Assembly (NCBI RefSeq): GCF_000425025.1
Contig: NZ_AUKZ01000006.1
Span: 1 to 64,000, forward strand
Origin: Streptococcus castoreus DSM 17536
GTDB lineage: Bacteria > Bacillota > Bacilli > Lactobacillales > Streptococcaceae
DNA: 64,000 bases
Direction of reading: 5' to 3'
The notes beneath the pieces were generated by a model. That model was not told the origin of the DNA. It did not search any database and saw nothing but the letters and a program-made list of their open reading frames with translations. The position numbers were made by a program, and so were the translations under genes. Positions 41,284 to 51,013 of the stretch are shown piece by piece. The stretch's first letter is position 1, and each line of letters opens with the position of its first letter.

Positions 41284-41907
41284 ATGTTTAAAAAAGAAGA
41301 TTTAAATCGACGATATTTTAGTTTTGGAATAATAGGTTTCGCAGTTGCAGTACTTGCTGTTATTTTTGCTTTTTCGAGTAAAAATGTTGACACTGCATCC
41401 TATGCTAAAAAATCTGAAACTAAAGTTGTCAAAAAAGTTAAAAAGACTAAAAAATCTAGTCAAGAAACAGCTAAAGCTGAGTCAGCAGAGGCAACGACAA
41501 AAACTTCGTCAACAACCGCTCCTGTTCCTGAAACAGCAGTCGTATCAACAGTTGAAGCAACTCCTGCAGTGCAACAAGAAGCAACGCAATCAGCTCAATA
41601 TGCTGCTACGGCAACAGCTCATAGTACAAATACAGGTGGTGTTGTTCTTTCTAATGGGAATACTGCTGGCGTTATTGGTAGTCAGGCAGCAGCTCAAATG
41701 GCAGCTGCAACAGGTGTTCCACAATCAACATGGGAACATATTATCGCACGTGAATCAAATGGAAATCTAAATGCTACTAATGCATCAGGTGCTTCAGGAT
41801 TGTTTCAAACAATGCCAGGTTGGGGATCTACTGCAACCGTCCAAGACCAAGTTAATTCAGCTTTGAATGCCTATCGTGCACAGGGGTTGTCGGCTTGGGG
41901 CTATTAA
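41284..41907 (+). CDS. Secreted transglycosylase-like (SLT-domain) protein
   Basis: 207 aa from ATG 41284, with GTGAGG (41272-41277) as ribosome-binding site. Basic N-terminus and TM/signal ([20 protein letters not shown]), a Ser/Thr/Ala/Lys-rich low-complexity linker (about 40-115), then a C-terminal lysozyme-like domain with [20 protein letters not shown] (catalytic-type Glu) and [12 protein letters not shown]. Similar streptococcal proteins are cell-wall-associated lytic transglycosylases. Confidence 0.85.
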   Translation: MFKKEDLNRRYFSFGIIGFAVAVLAVIFAFSSKNVDTASYAKKSETKVVKKVKKTKKSSQETAKAESAEATTKTSSTTAPVPETAVVSTVEATPAVQQEATQSAQYAATATAHSTNTGGVVLSNGNTAGVIGSQAAAQMAAATGVPQSTWEHIIARESNGNLNATNASGASGLFQTMPGWGSTATVQDQVNSALNAYRAQGLSAWGY

Positions 41908-41921
41908 AAATAAGAACAAAC

Positions 41922-41954
41922 TAAAAACTGTCATCAAGTTGGTGACAGTTTTTA
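41922..41954. terminator. Bidirectional terminator
   Basis: AAAAACTGTCA / TGACAGTTTTT stem with a 9-nt loop, T runs on both sides. Ends the SLT-domain gene and, from the other strand, the broken HAD gene. Confidence 0.8.
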
Positions 41955-41956
41955 GT

Positions 41957-42561
41957 TTACATCGTTTGAACAAGATTAAGGATCTCGTAGGGGTTATTAA
42001 CAATGTAATCAGCCCCACTTGTTTGTAAATCTTCTTGACACCCCCAAGTAACTCCAAAAGTTTCTATGCCGGCTTGTTTACCTCTGATAATATCAAACTT
42101 GGTATCGCCAACAATTATGGCATTTGTTGTTGAGATTGACATGGCTTGTAAACAAGCTTTGATAACCTCTACCTTGTGAGAACGATTAAGAATGGAACCA
42201 AAGATACCTGTAAAATAGGTGTCTATTCCTAGATTAGTTAACATCTGTAAAGCCCTGGGCTCGTGTTTGCTGGCAGTAACATGAGTTTAAAAGCAGATAA
42301 ATAGATTCTCTAGCAATTCTTTGATACCTTCATAGACAGATACTTGATAAACACCAGAATCTTTGTAGAAATGTCGAAAATGTAAAATGGCTTGGTCAAT
42401 TTGTTCACTAGTTTCAAAAAAGTTGTTTCCAGGGGTGGACCAATATAGGTTGACAATAAATTGTCATCTGGGTTAACCTGATTCATGTGTTTAAAAGCAT
42501 TTAAAATACTGGGATTTGAATTAGCTAAAGTTCCATCTAAGTCAAATAGAATAGCTTTCAC
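41957..42561 (-). pseudogene. HAD-family phosphatase (phosphoglycolate phosphatase-like), broken
   Basis: The N-terminal part has the DxDGT motif (ILFDLDGTLANSN). At about 42415-42420 a six-T run, where seven would keep the frame, shifts the reading frame; the shifted frame then reads FETSEQIDQAILHFRHFYKD. Near 42290 an in-frame stop lies before VTASKHEPRALQML. The last part retains IIVGDTKFDIIRGKQAGI. Two lesions make it a pseudogene. The 3' fragment ends beside the bidirectional terminator. Confidence 0.85.
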
Positions 42562-42598
42562 GAATATCTCCTAATGTTGATTTCAAATAAAAAAGTTT

Positions 42599-43471
42599 TT
42601 ATTCTCCAAAAATTTCATGACTATAATGTCGACCAGTTGGTGTTGCTGCTAATCCGCCTTCTGCTGTTTCACGAAAAGCTGTGGGTAGAGCAGATCCTAC
42701 TTGGTACATGGCATCAATAACTTCATCGACAGGAATTTGCGAATAAATTCCTGCAAGGGCCATATCAGCTGCAACAAGGGCAAAACTTGCACCAAGAGCA
42801 TTACGTTTTACACAAGGTACTTCTACTAACCCAGCTACTGGATCACAAATTAATCCCAGTAAGTTTTTTATAACAAATGCAATGGCCTGACTGGCTTGAA
42901 AAGCTGTGCCCCCTGCTACTTTGACAAGTGCAGCGGCACTCATTGCTGAGGCAGAACCAACTTCTGCCTGGCAACCACCTTCAGCGCCAGAAATGGAAGC
43001 ATTGTTGCCAATGACAAGTCCAAAGGCTCCAGCTGTGAAAAGGAAGTCCAGTTGTTCTTTTTCTGATAAGCTAAGCTTATCAATTGCTGTGGTAAGGACA
43101 GCCGGTAGACAGCCGGCACTACCAGCAGTTGGTGTTGCACAAACTAGTCCCATTTTAGCATTTAATTCATTGATAGCCATTGCATTACGGACAGCGGTAA
43201 GAATGGTGGTGTCAGCAAGACTTTTTCCCTGCTTAATATAGTTATCCATTTTGAGGGCATCACCACCTGTTAGACCACTAATAGATTTTGTTGATGTTAA
43301 GCCTTTCTGAACAGATTCTTTCATGACCTGTAAATGACGTGACATAATCATAAGAATATCTTCTCGGCTTCGACCAGTCATCTCAATTTCTGTAGCAATC
43401 ATTAATTCAGCAATATTCCCACCAAATTGTTGGTCAGCTTGTTTGACAAGTTCTTCGATAGTGTGAAACAT
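42599..43471 (-). CDS. sdaAA: L-serine dehydratase, iron-sulfur-dependent, alpha subunit
   Basis: 290 aa. Deaminates L-serine to pyruvate with the beta subunit. Candidate Fe-S cysteines are in CATPTAGSAGCLPAVL and in LICDPVAGLVEVPC. It lies 11 bp after the beta subunit gene. Minus strand here means it is transcribed against the direction of replication. Confidence 0.93.
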   Translation of the reverse strand: MFHTIEELVKQADQQFGGNIAELMIATEIEMTGRSREDILMIMSRHLQVMKESVQKGLTSTKSISGLTGGDALKMDNYIKQGKSLADTTILTAVRNAMAINELNAKMGLVCATPTAGSAGCLPAVLTTAIDKLSLSEKEQLDFLFTAGAFGLVIGNNASISGAEGGCQAEVGSASAMSAAALVKVAGGTAFQASQAIAFVIKNLLGLICDPVAGLVEVPCVKRNALGASFALVAADMALAGIYSQIPVDEVIDAMYQVGSALPTAFRETAEGGLAATPTGRHYSHEIFGE

Positions 43472-43482
43472 AGTTGTCCTTT

Positions 43483-44154
43483 CTAGTCAAAAAAGTTGAC
43501 ATTGTATAAGTGGGGGATCTTGGCAATTAGCTTGACAGACTCTTGACACTCTCTAGAATCGACTTCAATAATCATAATGGCTTTTTTTCCAGCAGATTCA
43601 CGTGTAACATTCATTTGAGCAATATTTATATTATTGGCTGATAAAATATCACTAACCTTGGCTATCATGCCAGGAACATCCTTATGAACAATAATTAAGG
43701 TTGGATTATTCATTGATAATGAGATAGAAAAACCATTTAATTCAGTGACTTGAATGTTTCCACCTCCGATAGAGATGCCTGTGATACTCATGTTTTTATC
43801 ATCTTTTTTGACTGAAATTTTGACTGTATTTGGATGGGGAGCATTACTGTCTTTTAAAATATCCCAATAAATTTTAATGCCTTTTTGATGAGCAATTTCA
43901 AGGGACTGTTTGATGTCGGGATTGTCTGTATCCATTCCCATAATACCTGCTACAAGCGCCTTATCAGTGCCGTGTCCTTGATAGGTTTTCGCAAATGAAT
44001 TATAGAGATGAAAGGTAACTTCATCAGGAATTTCGCCAAATATTGAGTGAACTACTTTACCAATTCTGACAGCACCAGCCGTGTGACTGCTTGAAGGACC
44101 AATCATAACTGGTCCGATAATATCAAAGACAGATTGAAATTTTTGTGTATTCAT
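43483..44154 (-). CDS. sdaAB: L-serine dehydratase, iron-sulfur-dependent, beta subunit
   Basis: 223 aa from the ATG at 44154 (MNTQKFQSVFDIIGPVMIGP), chosen because GGAG lies 7 nt upstream; a longer frame to 44202 has no ribosome-binding site. It has the PSSSHTAGAVRIG motif and a C-terminal ACT domain (TLIIVHKDVPGMIAKVSDIL). Confidence 0.92.
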   Translation of the reverse strand: MNTQKFQSVFDIIGPVMIGPSSSHTAGAVRIGKVVHSIFGEIPDEVTFHLYNSFAKTYQGHGTDKALVAGIMGMDTDNPDIKQSLEIAHQKGIKIYWDILKDSNAPHPNTVKISVKKDDKNMSITGISIGGGNIQVTELNGFSISLSMNNPTLIIVHKDVPGMIAKVSDILSANNINIAQMNVTRESAGKKAIMIIEVDSRECQESVKLIAKIPHLYNVNFFD

Positions 44155-45538
<1,384 letters not shown>

Positions 45539-45553
45539 TTTAGGAGTTTTGTG

Positions 45554-46102
45554 ATGAGAATAGGTGTTATTCAAGCAAGTACTAGGGTAGGTATCAATGA
45601 GTTATTGTATCAAGCGACTGTAAAGGTAGCAGGTCATAAGCATCGTGTTGTTAACCTTGGTGTTTTTGCAGACGAAATAGAAAACTATTCTTATGTTGAC
45701 ATTGCTTTGATGATTAGTCTGTTGATAGAAACGGATAGTCTTGATTTTGTCGTGACAGGCTGCTCATCTGGTCAAGGAATGATGATGGCTTGCAATAGTT
45801 TACCAAGTTTACGCTGTGGTTTTGTACAAACACCACAAGATGCCTATCTCTTTGGTCGAATTAATAACGGTAATGTTGTGTCCTTACCTTTGGGATTGAA
45901 TTTTGGTTGGTCTGGTGAATTAAATCTATTATATATACTAGAGAAGTTATTTACGGATGCATTTCATACAGGTTACCCAACCAGAGATGCTAGTCGTAAA
46001 CAGGTAGATGCGACCCTAGTATTATCTTTGAATGCTCTAACTAAAAAATCTTGGGAACTATATACCAGTTTACACCAACCACAATATGTAGTGTTTCGAT
46101 AA
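45554..46102 (+). pseudogene. RpiB/LacA/LacB-family sugar-phosphate isomerase, 5' part (transposon-interrupted)
   Basis: ATG 45554 preceded by AGGAG at 45542-45546. Native sequence runs to codon 166 (NALTKKS) at 46052; the last 16 codons and stop are transposon end sequence. The family features are visible in VVTGCSSGQGMMMACNS and NFGWSGELN. The 3' part survives at 51014-51159. In the intact form it would be 214 aa. The truncated protein lacks its final 48 residues, so loss of function is likely but not certain. Confidence 0.88.
46045..46052. repeat. Left 8-bp target-site duplication (AAAATCTT)
   Basis: Identical to 51006-51013 on the far side of the element. Eight base pairs is the duplication length reported for IS1595-family transposition. 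Confidence 0.9.
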
Positions 46103-46112
46103 TATCAAAAAA
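46053..46112 (+). repeat. Left terminal inverted repeat of the 4.95-kb transposon
   Basis: 60 bp, matching 50946-51005 in inverted orientation with three differences. It also supplies the last codons and stop of the truncated isomerase frame. Confidence 0.92.
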
Positions 46113-46122
46113 GGCGACTTCT

Positions 46123-46668
46123 TTAATGTCTAAATTCATTTGGATGCTCGGTCATATATTCTGCTAACCATTCCATACCGTAGGCTATTTCAAAGACTTC
46201 TAAAATCATTGAAATATCAGGTTGAAATCCATATTCTTTGAGTTTATTGATGGCATCCTTTATCGAACGAATTTTCAATAGTTTAACAATTTCCCCAGCA
46301 TCCTGCCTATCCCTATCTCGTCCACTTTCTAGCTTCATACCAAGAATATAAGATAGTGGTGGCACAAGAATTGTAAGATTTGAATAACTAAATGCTTTCT
46401 CACAAATAGACCGAGGAGGTATTCTATTCATATTCGCAACATTGTTGTTTAGCCATAATTCATCAGGTTCATTCACACCAAAATCATCGCCTACTTTTTC
46501 AATAATGCTTCTGATTTTAGCATCTTCTTGATAAAAGGCATCTACATCTTGTGTTCCTCGAAGATTATAATACTCTAGGACAAAACCACCAACACAAATA
46601 ATTTCAAGGTCTATATTTTCCTTGGATAATTCTATGTTGAGAGCTCCAAATAAAACTTTCTTATCCAT
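46123..46668 (-). CDS. Nucleotidyltransferase-like protein (DUF6036 type)
   Basis: 181 aa. The N-terminal half has the pattern of minimal nucleotidyltransferases: VGGFVLEYYNLRGTQDVDAF, with GG then DxD (VGG about 27-29; DVD about 41-43). The middle IPPRSICEKAFSYSNLTILV and the later ESGRDRDRQDAGEIVKLL (RDxxD) resemble AbiEii/DUF6036 antitoxin-or-toxin-like nucleotidyltransferases. Third gene of the minus-strand trio, overlapping the gene before it by 8 nt. The biochemical role is not known. Confidence 0.7.
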   Translation of the reverse strand: MDKKVLFGALNIELSKENIDLEIICVGGFVLEYYNLRGTQDVDAFYQEDAKIRSIIEKVGDDFGVNEPDELWLNNNVANMNRIPPRSICEKAFSYSNLTILVPPLSYILGMKLESGRDRDRQDAGEIVKLLKIRSIKDAINKLKEYGFQPDISMILEVFEIAYGMEWLAEYMTEHPNEFRH

Positions 46669-46948
46669 AATTCCCCTCTCTAAACAGCTTCAGAATATCT
46701 TTTGGTTGGCTCTTACGATTGGCTTGTAAGACATGTTCTCTTGTATGTGTACCGTCTGTTAAGGCATCTTGAAGGGTGGTCTTTTGAAAAGGTGTCAGGG
46801 TAGGATTTTTTAACAACTGTTTAACATCATCGGTGGTTAACTTTGTACCATCATCTTGAATAACCTTATAGAGATAGCGAAACCATAAATCACCATCACT
46901 TCCAGCGTGTTCGCTGGCTCTTACCATGTAATCATACCAAGTTGTCAT
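46661..46948 (-). CDS. Hypothetical protein in transposon cassette (95 aa)
   Basis: Not recognised. 95 aa, starting MTTWYDYMVRASEHAGSDGD, mostly helical in composition, no TM, no Cys. Charged C-terminus (ILKLFREGNYG). Its start shares one base with the stop of the upstream gene (TAATG), and its end overlaps the nucleotidyltransferase gene by 8 nt, so the three must be co-translated. Confidence 0.7.
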   Translation of the reverse strand: MTTWYDYMVRASEHAGSDGDLWFRYLYKVIQDDGTKLTTDDVKQLLKNPTLTPFQKTTLQDALTDGTHTREHVLQANRKSQPKDILKLFREGNYG

Positions 46949-47406
46949 TACTGTTCCCTCTTATTTTCTCTAGGGTTATAGTGCATGGCTATCCAAAGTT
47001 TCTTATCAAAATCAGATAGTTCTTTTTTCTTTGGATAAATGCAGTCATTCAAATCAGGGAATTTGAGACTATACTTTTTCTCGAAAAAGTTTTGAAACTC
47101 CTCTTTATTCTCTGCGACATCAATCAAGGCTTCCAGTTCTGCCATGTGTTTAGCGATTGCTTTTCTATCTACTTTTTTGAGGCTTTCTTTCAACGCATCG
47201 TAGACACAAGTCTTTGTTAGTTGAGCGTAAAAAGAACGATGGTTAGTAACAAAATCAAAACTGTACTTTTTGTTCCAGAATTTCGTATACTTATCATAAA
47301 ATCTATCAGAAAGACTAACCTGATACCCAATTAGTTTACTATCAACTCTTCGAGAAATAGACCTTTCCAATTCAAAATGTAAATCATTTAGTGTATTAGT
47401 AGCCAT
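46948..47406 (-). CDS. Hypothetical protein in transposon cassette (152 aa)
   Basis: Not recognised. 152 aa, helix-rich and very Lys/Asp/Phe-rich (FYDKYTKFWNKKYSFDFV, ALKESLKKVDRKAIAKHMAE). No signal peptide or TM. First gene of the trio. Its start codon overlaps the 3' end of the transposase reading frame, so it may depend on the transposase transcript. Confidence 0.7.
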   Translation of the reverse strand: MATNTLNDLHFELERSISRRVDSKLIGYQVSLSDRFYDKYTKFWNKKYSFDFVTNHRSFYAQLTKTCVYDALKESLKKVDRKAIAKHMAELEALIDVAENKEEFQNFFEKKYSLKFPDLNDCIYPKKKELSDFDKKLWIAMHYNPRENKREQ

Positions 47407-48313
47407 AAATCAGCTCCCTATATTTAGTACGGACACAGGCATTTGAAAGTAAAAGATTAAAACGCTGACTATCCGAATAATCACGAGTATTATAACGGAA
47501 AACAAATTCATCTACATAGTCTTGAAGATATTTCTTAGATCATGAATGATAAATTCCTAAAACGCCACGTTTCAATCCAGCCCAAAAGCCTTCAATCGTG
47601 TTAGTATAAACATCACCTTGTACATATTCACGAGCACCGTGATTTACAAAGTTATGTTGATACATCTTAGCCACTTTATTATAACCCAGCCATTCGTCTG
47701 TGTAAAGTTGAGCAGTCTCTTTGACATATTTGACGATTTGCTCGGTCAATGTTTTTGTCTTTGTATCTGGCACATGATGAGCGTTGACTTTTCCTTGGCA
47801 TTGTACCATGCCTACTACAGCAGATTTATCCTTCAAAGAACGTCCTTGTGCGTTTTTGACTTTCTTAGAATTATGGCGGTTCTTGTTTTTACCGCCAATA
47901 TAGGTTTCATCAACTTCTACAACATCATCAAGACCATTGCCGTTTTCAGTACCAAAGCATTTGCGAATACGTTCCAGCATAAACCAAGCTGTCTTTTGCG
48001 TAACACCTATGTCTTTTGATAGTTGCACAGACGAAATGCCTTTTTTATGGGAAGTTACAAGCCAAATTGCCATGAACCATTTACGCAGTTCAATCTTAGT
48101 ATTATCAAAAAGAGTGCCAGTTTTGACATTGAAGTATTTTCCTGTATTCTTGCAACGGTATTTATTACCTTTGCATTTATAAACTTTTGAAGTGGCATCA
48201 AAAGGGCTAATAATCACATCGCCCCAAATCATATTTTCTAAATGGTTTATACATGATTGTTCGTCAGGAAAAGCAGATTGTAAATCAAATAGCGACTTAA
48301 ATTCAAACTTCAT
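47396..48313 (-). pseudogene. IS1595-family transposase with in-frame stop
   Basis: N-terminal region with a degenerate zinc ribbon (CKGNKYRCKNTGKYF), HTH (GISSVQLSKDIGVTQKTAWFML), and catalytic DDE-type residues in VEVDETYIGG, YTDEWLGYNK and NTIEGFWAGLKRG. A TGA at 47540-47542 ends the 257-aa product after GIYHS. The same frame then continues SKKYLQDYVDEFVFRYNTRD to TAA at 47396-47398, the conserved C-terminus, so one nonsense change cost the last 48 residues or so. Confidence 0.88.
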
Positions 48314-48450
48314 TACTGGTACTCCTTACTTCGTAATTGTATTATATCGAAAACAAGAATATCTGTCAACAAAAATGTAAAATTCTACTATACAAAATCC
48401 CAAAATTTTGATATAATAGAATTATCAAATTAGTAAAGGAAATGATTGGT

Positions 48451-48477
48451 ATGAACGCAATCACAGGCTCACGCTGA
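48451..48477 (+). CDS. Candidate leader peptide (8 codons)
   Basis: ATG 48451 to TGA 48477 encodes MNAITGSR. AAAGGA lies 10 nt upstream. An alternative in-frame ATG at 48442 would add three residues. It precedes a terminator-like hairpin, the classical layout of attenuation. No homologue recognised; a chance ORF is possible. Confidence 0.35.
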   Translation: MNAITGSR

Positions 48478-48518
48478 TTATGTAATCGGACGTGTTTTTT
48501 GTCAACCCCTAAAACAGG

Positions 48519-48548
48519 CTTTTTCACATTTTTGTGGGAAAGTTTTTT
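48519..48548 (+). terminator. Candidate attenuator upstream of the restriction-modification gene
   Basis: CTTTTTCACA / TGTGGGAAAG (two G-U pairs) with a 4-nt loop and six T. It lies in the leader about 100 nt after the promoter and 44 nt before the methyltransferase gene, so it can stop transcription before that gene. Confidence 0.5.
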
Positions 48549-48591
48549 ATGTTTATTCGGAAACTAATATTCTAACAATCGGAGGTGTGAA

Positions 48592-50913
48592 ATGACACCT
48601 CTAGCTATTGATAGAAGTTGGCAATCTGGTAACGAAAGAGCTGACAATTTATTCTTTTGGAGAAGTTTTGGCTTTGATGAAAAGGATGTTTTGACCGAGA
48701 ACACAGATGGCATTGTTAAAGGAACTTTATTCGAGTTTAAAAATAGTATACCTGACCTTAACATCGTACTTGTGCAAGCTATCCATTATCTTTCAAAATT
48801 AAGAAATAAAGGTGGTATTCCTATACCAAGTAAAATTGTCTTGGTTGATATTAGCAAAGACCATGCTTATGTTTATGATGCAACACAGTATCGTTCAGAA
48901 ATTCTACAAAACTATACGAATAGTGCTTCTAAAAATGTTAAGCAATTAACATTGAAAAATGCTACAAAACCTGAAAAAGAATTTGATTTTGCAGTTTTCC
49001 AGCCTAACAGTCCTAAAAATGTCGAATTGATTGAACTGTTTCAGATTGACAAATATCAAAAATTCGATATAAATTTTCCGAATATATTAGGATGGGCAAA
49101 TTATATTTACCACAATGACAGGTCAACAAGTAAATCTCAAATGTTTGATATGCTTAGAAATCCTGTTAATTCCATAGTAGAGGATTATATTCTACCTTGG
49201 AATGGAGACGAGACAGATTTTGATACTGTCATGGATGCTTTGAATGACCCTGCAAACAGAAAAGATTTAGGTGCGTTTTATACACCTTTACCTTATGTCA
49301 AGGAAGCTACCAAACTTGTCCGTCAAGCTATTAGTAGTCTTCCTAAAGGTAAGGACTACGTTATTATTGATAGGTGTGCTGGCACAGGAGTGTTGGAGCA
49401 TTACTTAACAGATGAGGAGCTAAGCCACGTTGTCTTAAATACCTACGAAATTAAGGAGTGGCTTGTCTTATACAACAAATATATTGGCAAAGTTAGAGCA
49501 ATTATTCCCCCTTTGACAGTTGTACAGTCGAATAAAGGAAATTTAGTAAGCGGTGGCGATGCACTCGCAAAAGAGTTTTTAAATATTCCTATGGAGACTA
49601 ATGGAAAACATGCTACTTTACAAGAAATTATTGATGACAAAAATGTAGCTATAATCGGTTTTGAAAATCCCCCATATTCTAATGAATTAGCTCGTGCTCA
49701 AGAAGGGAGTGTAAAATCTAAAGATAAATTCAGTTACATTCGTAAACTGATGTCTGCTGAATTTACTAGAGATAGTAGTCATGCAAAAGATTTACTTAAT
49801 CAATTTGTCTGGTCGTTTGAGAAGTATTTCATGAGGAATGAACATGATTATTACGTCCTATTTGCACCAGTAAAATATTGGAAATCGGTAGGATTGATGC
49901 AAAAAACTTTCGTTGATGGTTTTTTAGCAAATAGAGGGAATTTCAAAGCACAAGAAAGCTCCGTTTTGGTAGCACAATGGAAGAATGATGCTGATACCAA
50001 AACAGAAAGTTTAACTGTCCCAGCTAAAGAAATTTGGAAAAATGACAAGAAATGGGGAACTGGAAAAGGTGTTGCGGTCATTGATGTACCAGAGGATGCT
50101 ACTATTAAAGATGTGAAACATGTCACTATAAGAAAGGTATATAAAACGCTAGGAGAATACTACTCTAAAAAGGTAAAGACAGATGTATTATCTAAAATTG
50201 CTACTGGCTACGACGGTAAAGAAGTGCCCTTGAAAAGCTATGGAAAACCTGTTTATAATGACAATATTTTAGCAGTTATAGAAGCCAGTGGTTTTGGTAT
50301 TACTCCGCAGGACATACGAATGACTAGAATTGCTATATATCATGGACGAGGTAGCCAAGTTAGAACAACTAATTACGCAGAGCAGACAGCTTTATTTGTT
50401 GCCAAGCAGTATCCTCAAAGAAACTGGTATGAAAAAGATATTTATTATACAACATCTGATAAAGGAGATTTGTATAAGCAAGATACTGATTTTCTTAGGA
50501 AAGCTACTCTATGGACTTGTATCTCACATAAAAACCACTGCCTAAGTTTTGAAGGTTCAGATGGACGGTTTTACAATAATGAAGTGTGCTTAGATGAAAA
50601 TTCATTAGTCAGAAAAGAATTGATAGAGCAAGTCAAATACGGAAAACTTGATAGAGCTGATTTAATGTTGCTAGGTGTCTTCGATGAATTACTTGAGTTA
50701 GCAAAAGATACCCCGGAATATAATTCAAAATACCATTATGGCACTTATCAAATTGAATTAGACATAAATACATCTTACAAAGATGGTAATGGTAAAAAGA
50801 TTTTCAATAATGAAAAGGTTAACACTAAATTAAAAGAGCTTAAAGCAAGATTATCTGATTATTACGACAATGAGCTTGAAAGTAAATTATTTGAGTATGA
50901 ACTATTGAAATAA
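48592..50913 (+). CDS. Type IIG-like fused restriction endonuclease / N6-adenine methyltransferase
   Basis: 773 aa. N-terminal PD-(D/E)XK-type site: Asp39 and Glu48-x-Lys50 in ENTDGIVKGTLFEFKNS. Methyltransferase core: motif X GAFYTPLPYV (about 227-236), motif I DRCAGTGVLE (260-269), motif IV NPPYS (359-363). The C-terminal 300 residues are probably the DNA-recognition domain. The arrangement nuclease-methylase-recognition in one chain is that of Type IIG enzymes (Known). It starts with GGAGGTG, 7 nt away. The protein is short for the class. It is the only restriction-modification gene of the element; the recognition site is unknown. Confidence 0.83.
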   Translation: MTPLAIDRSWQSGNERADNLFFWRSFGFDEKDVLTENTDGIVKGTLFEFKNSIPDLNIVLVQAIHYLSKLRNKGGIPIPSKIVLVDISKDHAYVYDATQYRSEILQNYTNSASKNVKQLTLKNATKPEKEFDFAVFQPNSPKNVELIELFQIDKYQKFDINFPNILGWANYIYHNDRSTSKSQMFDMLRNPVNSIVEDYILPWNGDETDFDTVMDALNDPANRKDLGAFYTPLPYVKEATKLVRQAISSLPKGKDYVIIDRCAGTGVLEHYLTDEELSHVVLNTYEIKEWLVLYNKYIGKVRAIIPPLTVVQSNKGNLVSGGDALAKEFLNIPMETNGKHATLQEIIDDKNVAIIGFENPPYSNELARAQEGSVKSKDKFSYIRKLMSAEFTRDSSHAKDLLNQFVWSFEKYFMRNEHDYYVLFAPVKYWKSVGLMQKTFVDGFLANRGNFKAQESSVLVAQWKNDADTKTESLTVPAKEIWKNDKKWGTGKGVAVIDVPEDATIKDVKHVTIRKVYKTLGEYYSKKVKTDVLSKIATGYDGKEVPLKSYGKPVYNDNILAVIEASGFGITPQDIRMTRIAIYHGRGSQVRTTNYAEQTALFVAKQYPQRNWYEKDIYYTTSDKGDLYKQDTDFLRKATLWTCISHKNHCLSFEGSDGRFYNNEVCLDENSLVRKELIEQVKYGKLDRADLMLLGVFDELLELAKDTPEYNSKYHYGTYQIELDINTSYKDGNGKKIFNNEKVNTKLKELKARLSDYYDNELESKLFEYELLK

Positions 50914-50917
50914 CGAG

Positions 50918-50951
50918 AAAGACGATTTCCAAAAGGAAGTCGTCTTTTTTT
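50918..50951 (+). terminator. Terminator of the restriction-modification gene
   Basis: AAAGACGATTTCC / GGAAGTCGTCTTT stem with AAAA loop and T run, 4 bp after the stop codon. The 3' arm extends into the right terminal inverted repeat. Confidence 0.85.
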
Positions 50952-51005
50952 GATATTGTCGAAACACTACATATTGTGTTTGGTGTAAACTAGTATATAG
51001 TTCCC
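50946..51005 (-). repeat. Right terminal inverted repeat of the 4.95-kb transposon
   Basis: Inverted copy of 46053-46112 with three mismatches; ends in GTTCCC directly before the AAAATCTT duplication (51006-51013). Confidence 0.92.
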
Positions 51006-51013
51006 AAAATCTT
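51006..51013. repeat. Right 8-bp target-site duplication (AAAATCTT)
   Basis: Second copy of the target sequence at 46045-46052. Confidence 0.9.

Larger units (their letters stand above)
48314..48591. promoter_or_regulatory. Divergent promoter region of transposase and restriction-modification gene
   Basis: 278 bp. Contains TTGATATAATAGAA (TATAAT about 48413-48418) facing right, a possible 8-codon leader ORF (48451-48477), a terminator-like hairpin (48519-48548), and GGAGGTG before the restriction-modification ATG. The transposase promoter must lie here as well on the other strand. Confidence 0.6.
46053..51005. mobile_element. IS1595-family transposon with a restriction-modification cassette
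   Basis: 4953-bp element starting GGGAACTATATA and ending with its inverted copy. Terminal inverted repeats of 60 bp differ at three positions; AAAATCTT is duplicated outside. Contents: three coupled genes and an IS1595-family transposase (minus strand), then a divergent Type IIG-like nuclease-methyltransferase with its own leader (plus strand). Excision plus one target copy restores the isomerase gene in frame. Lower coding compactness and unrelated function compared with neighbours mark it as acquired. Confidence 0.92.

Noticed and set aside
47540-47542. TGA in the transposase read as selenocysteine
   Set aside because: No reason for Sec in a DDE transposase, no sec genes known in this lineage, no SECIS-like hairpin noted.
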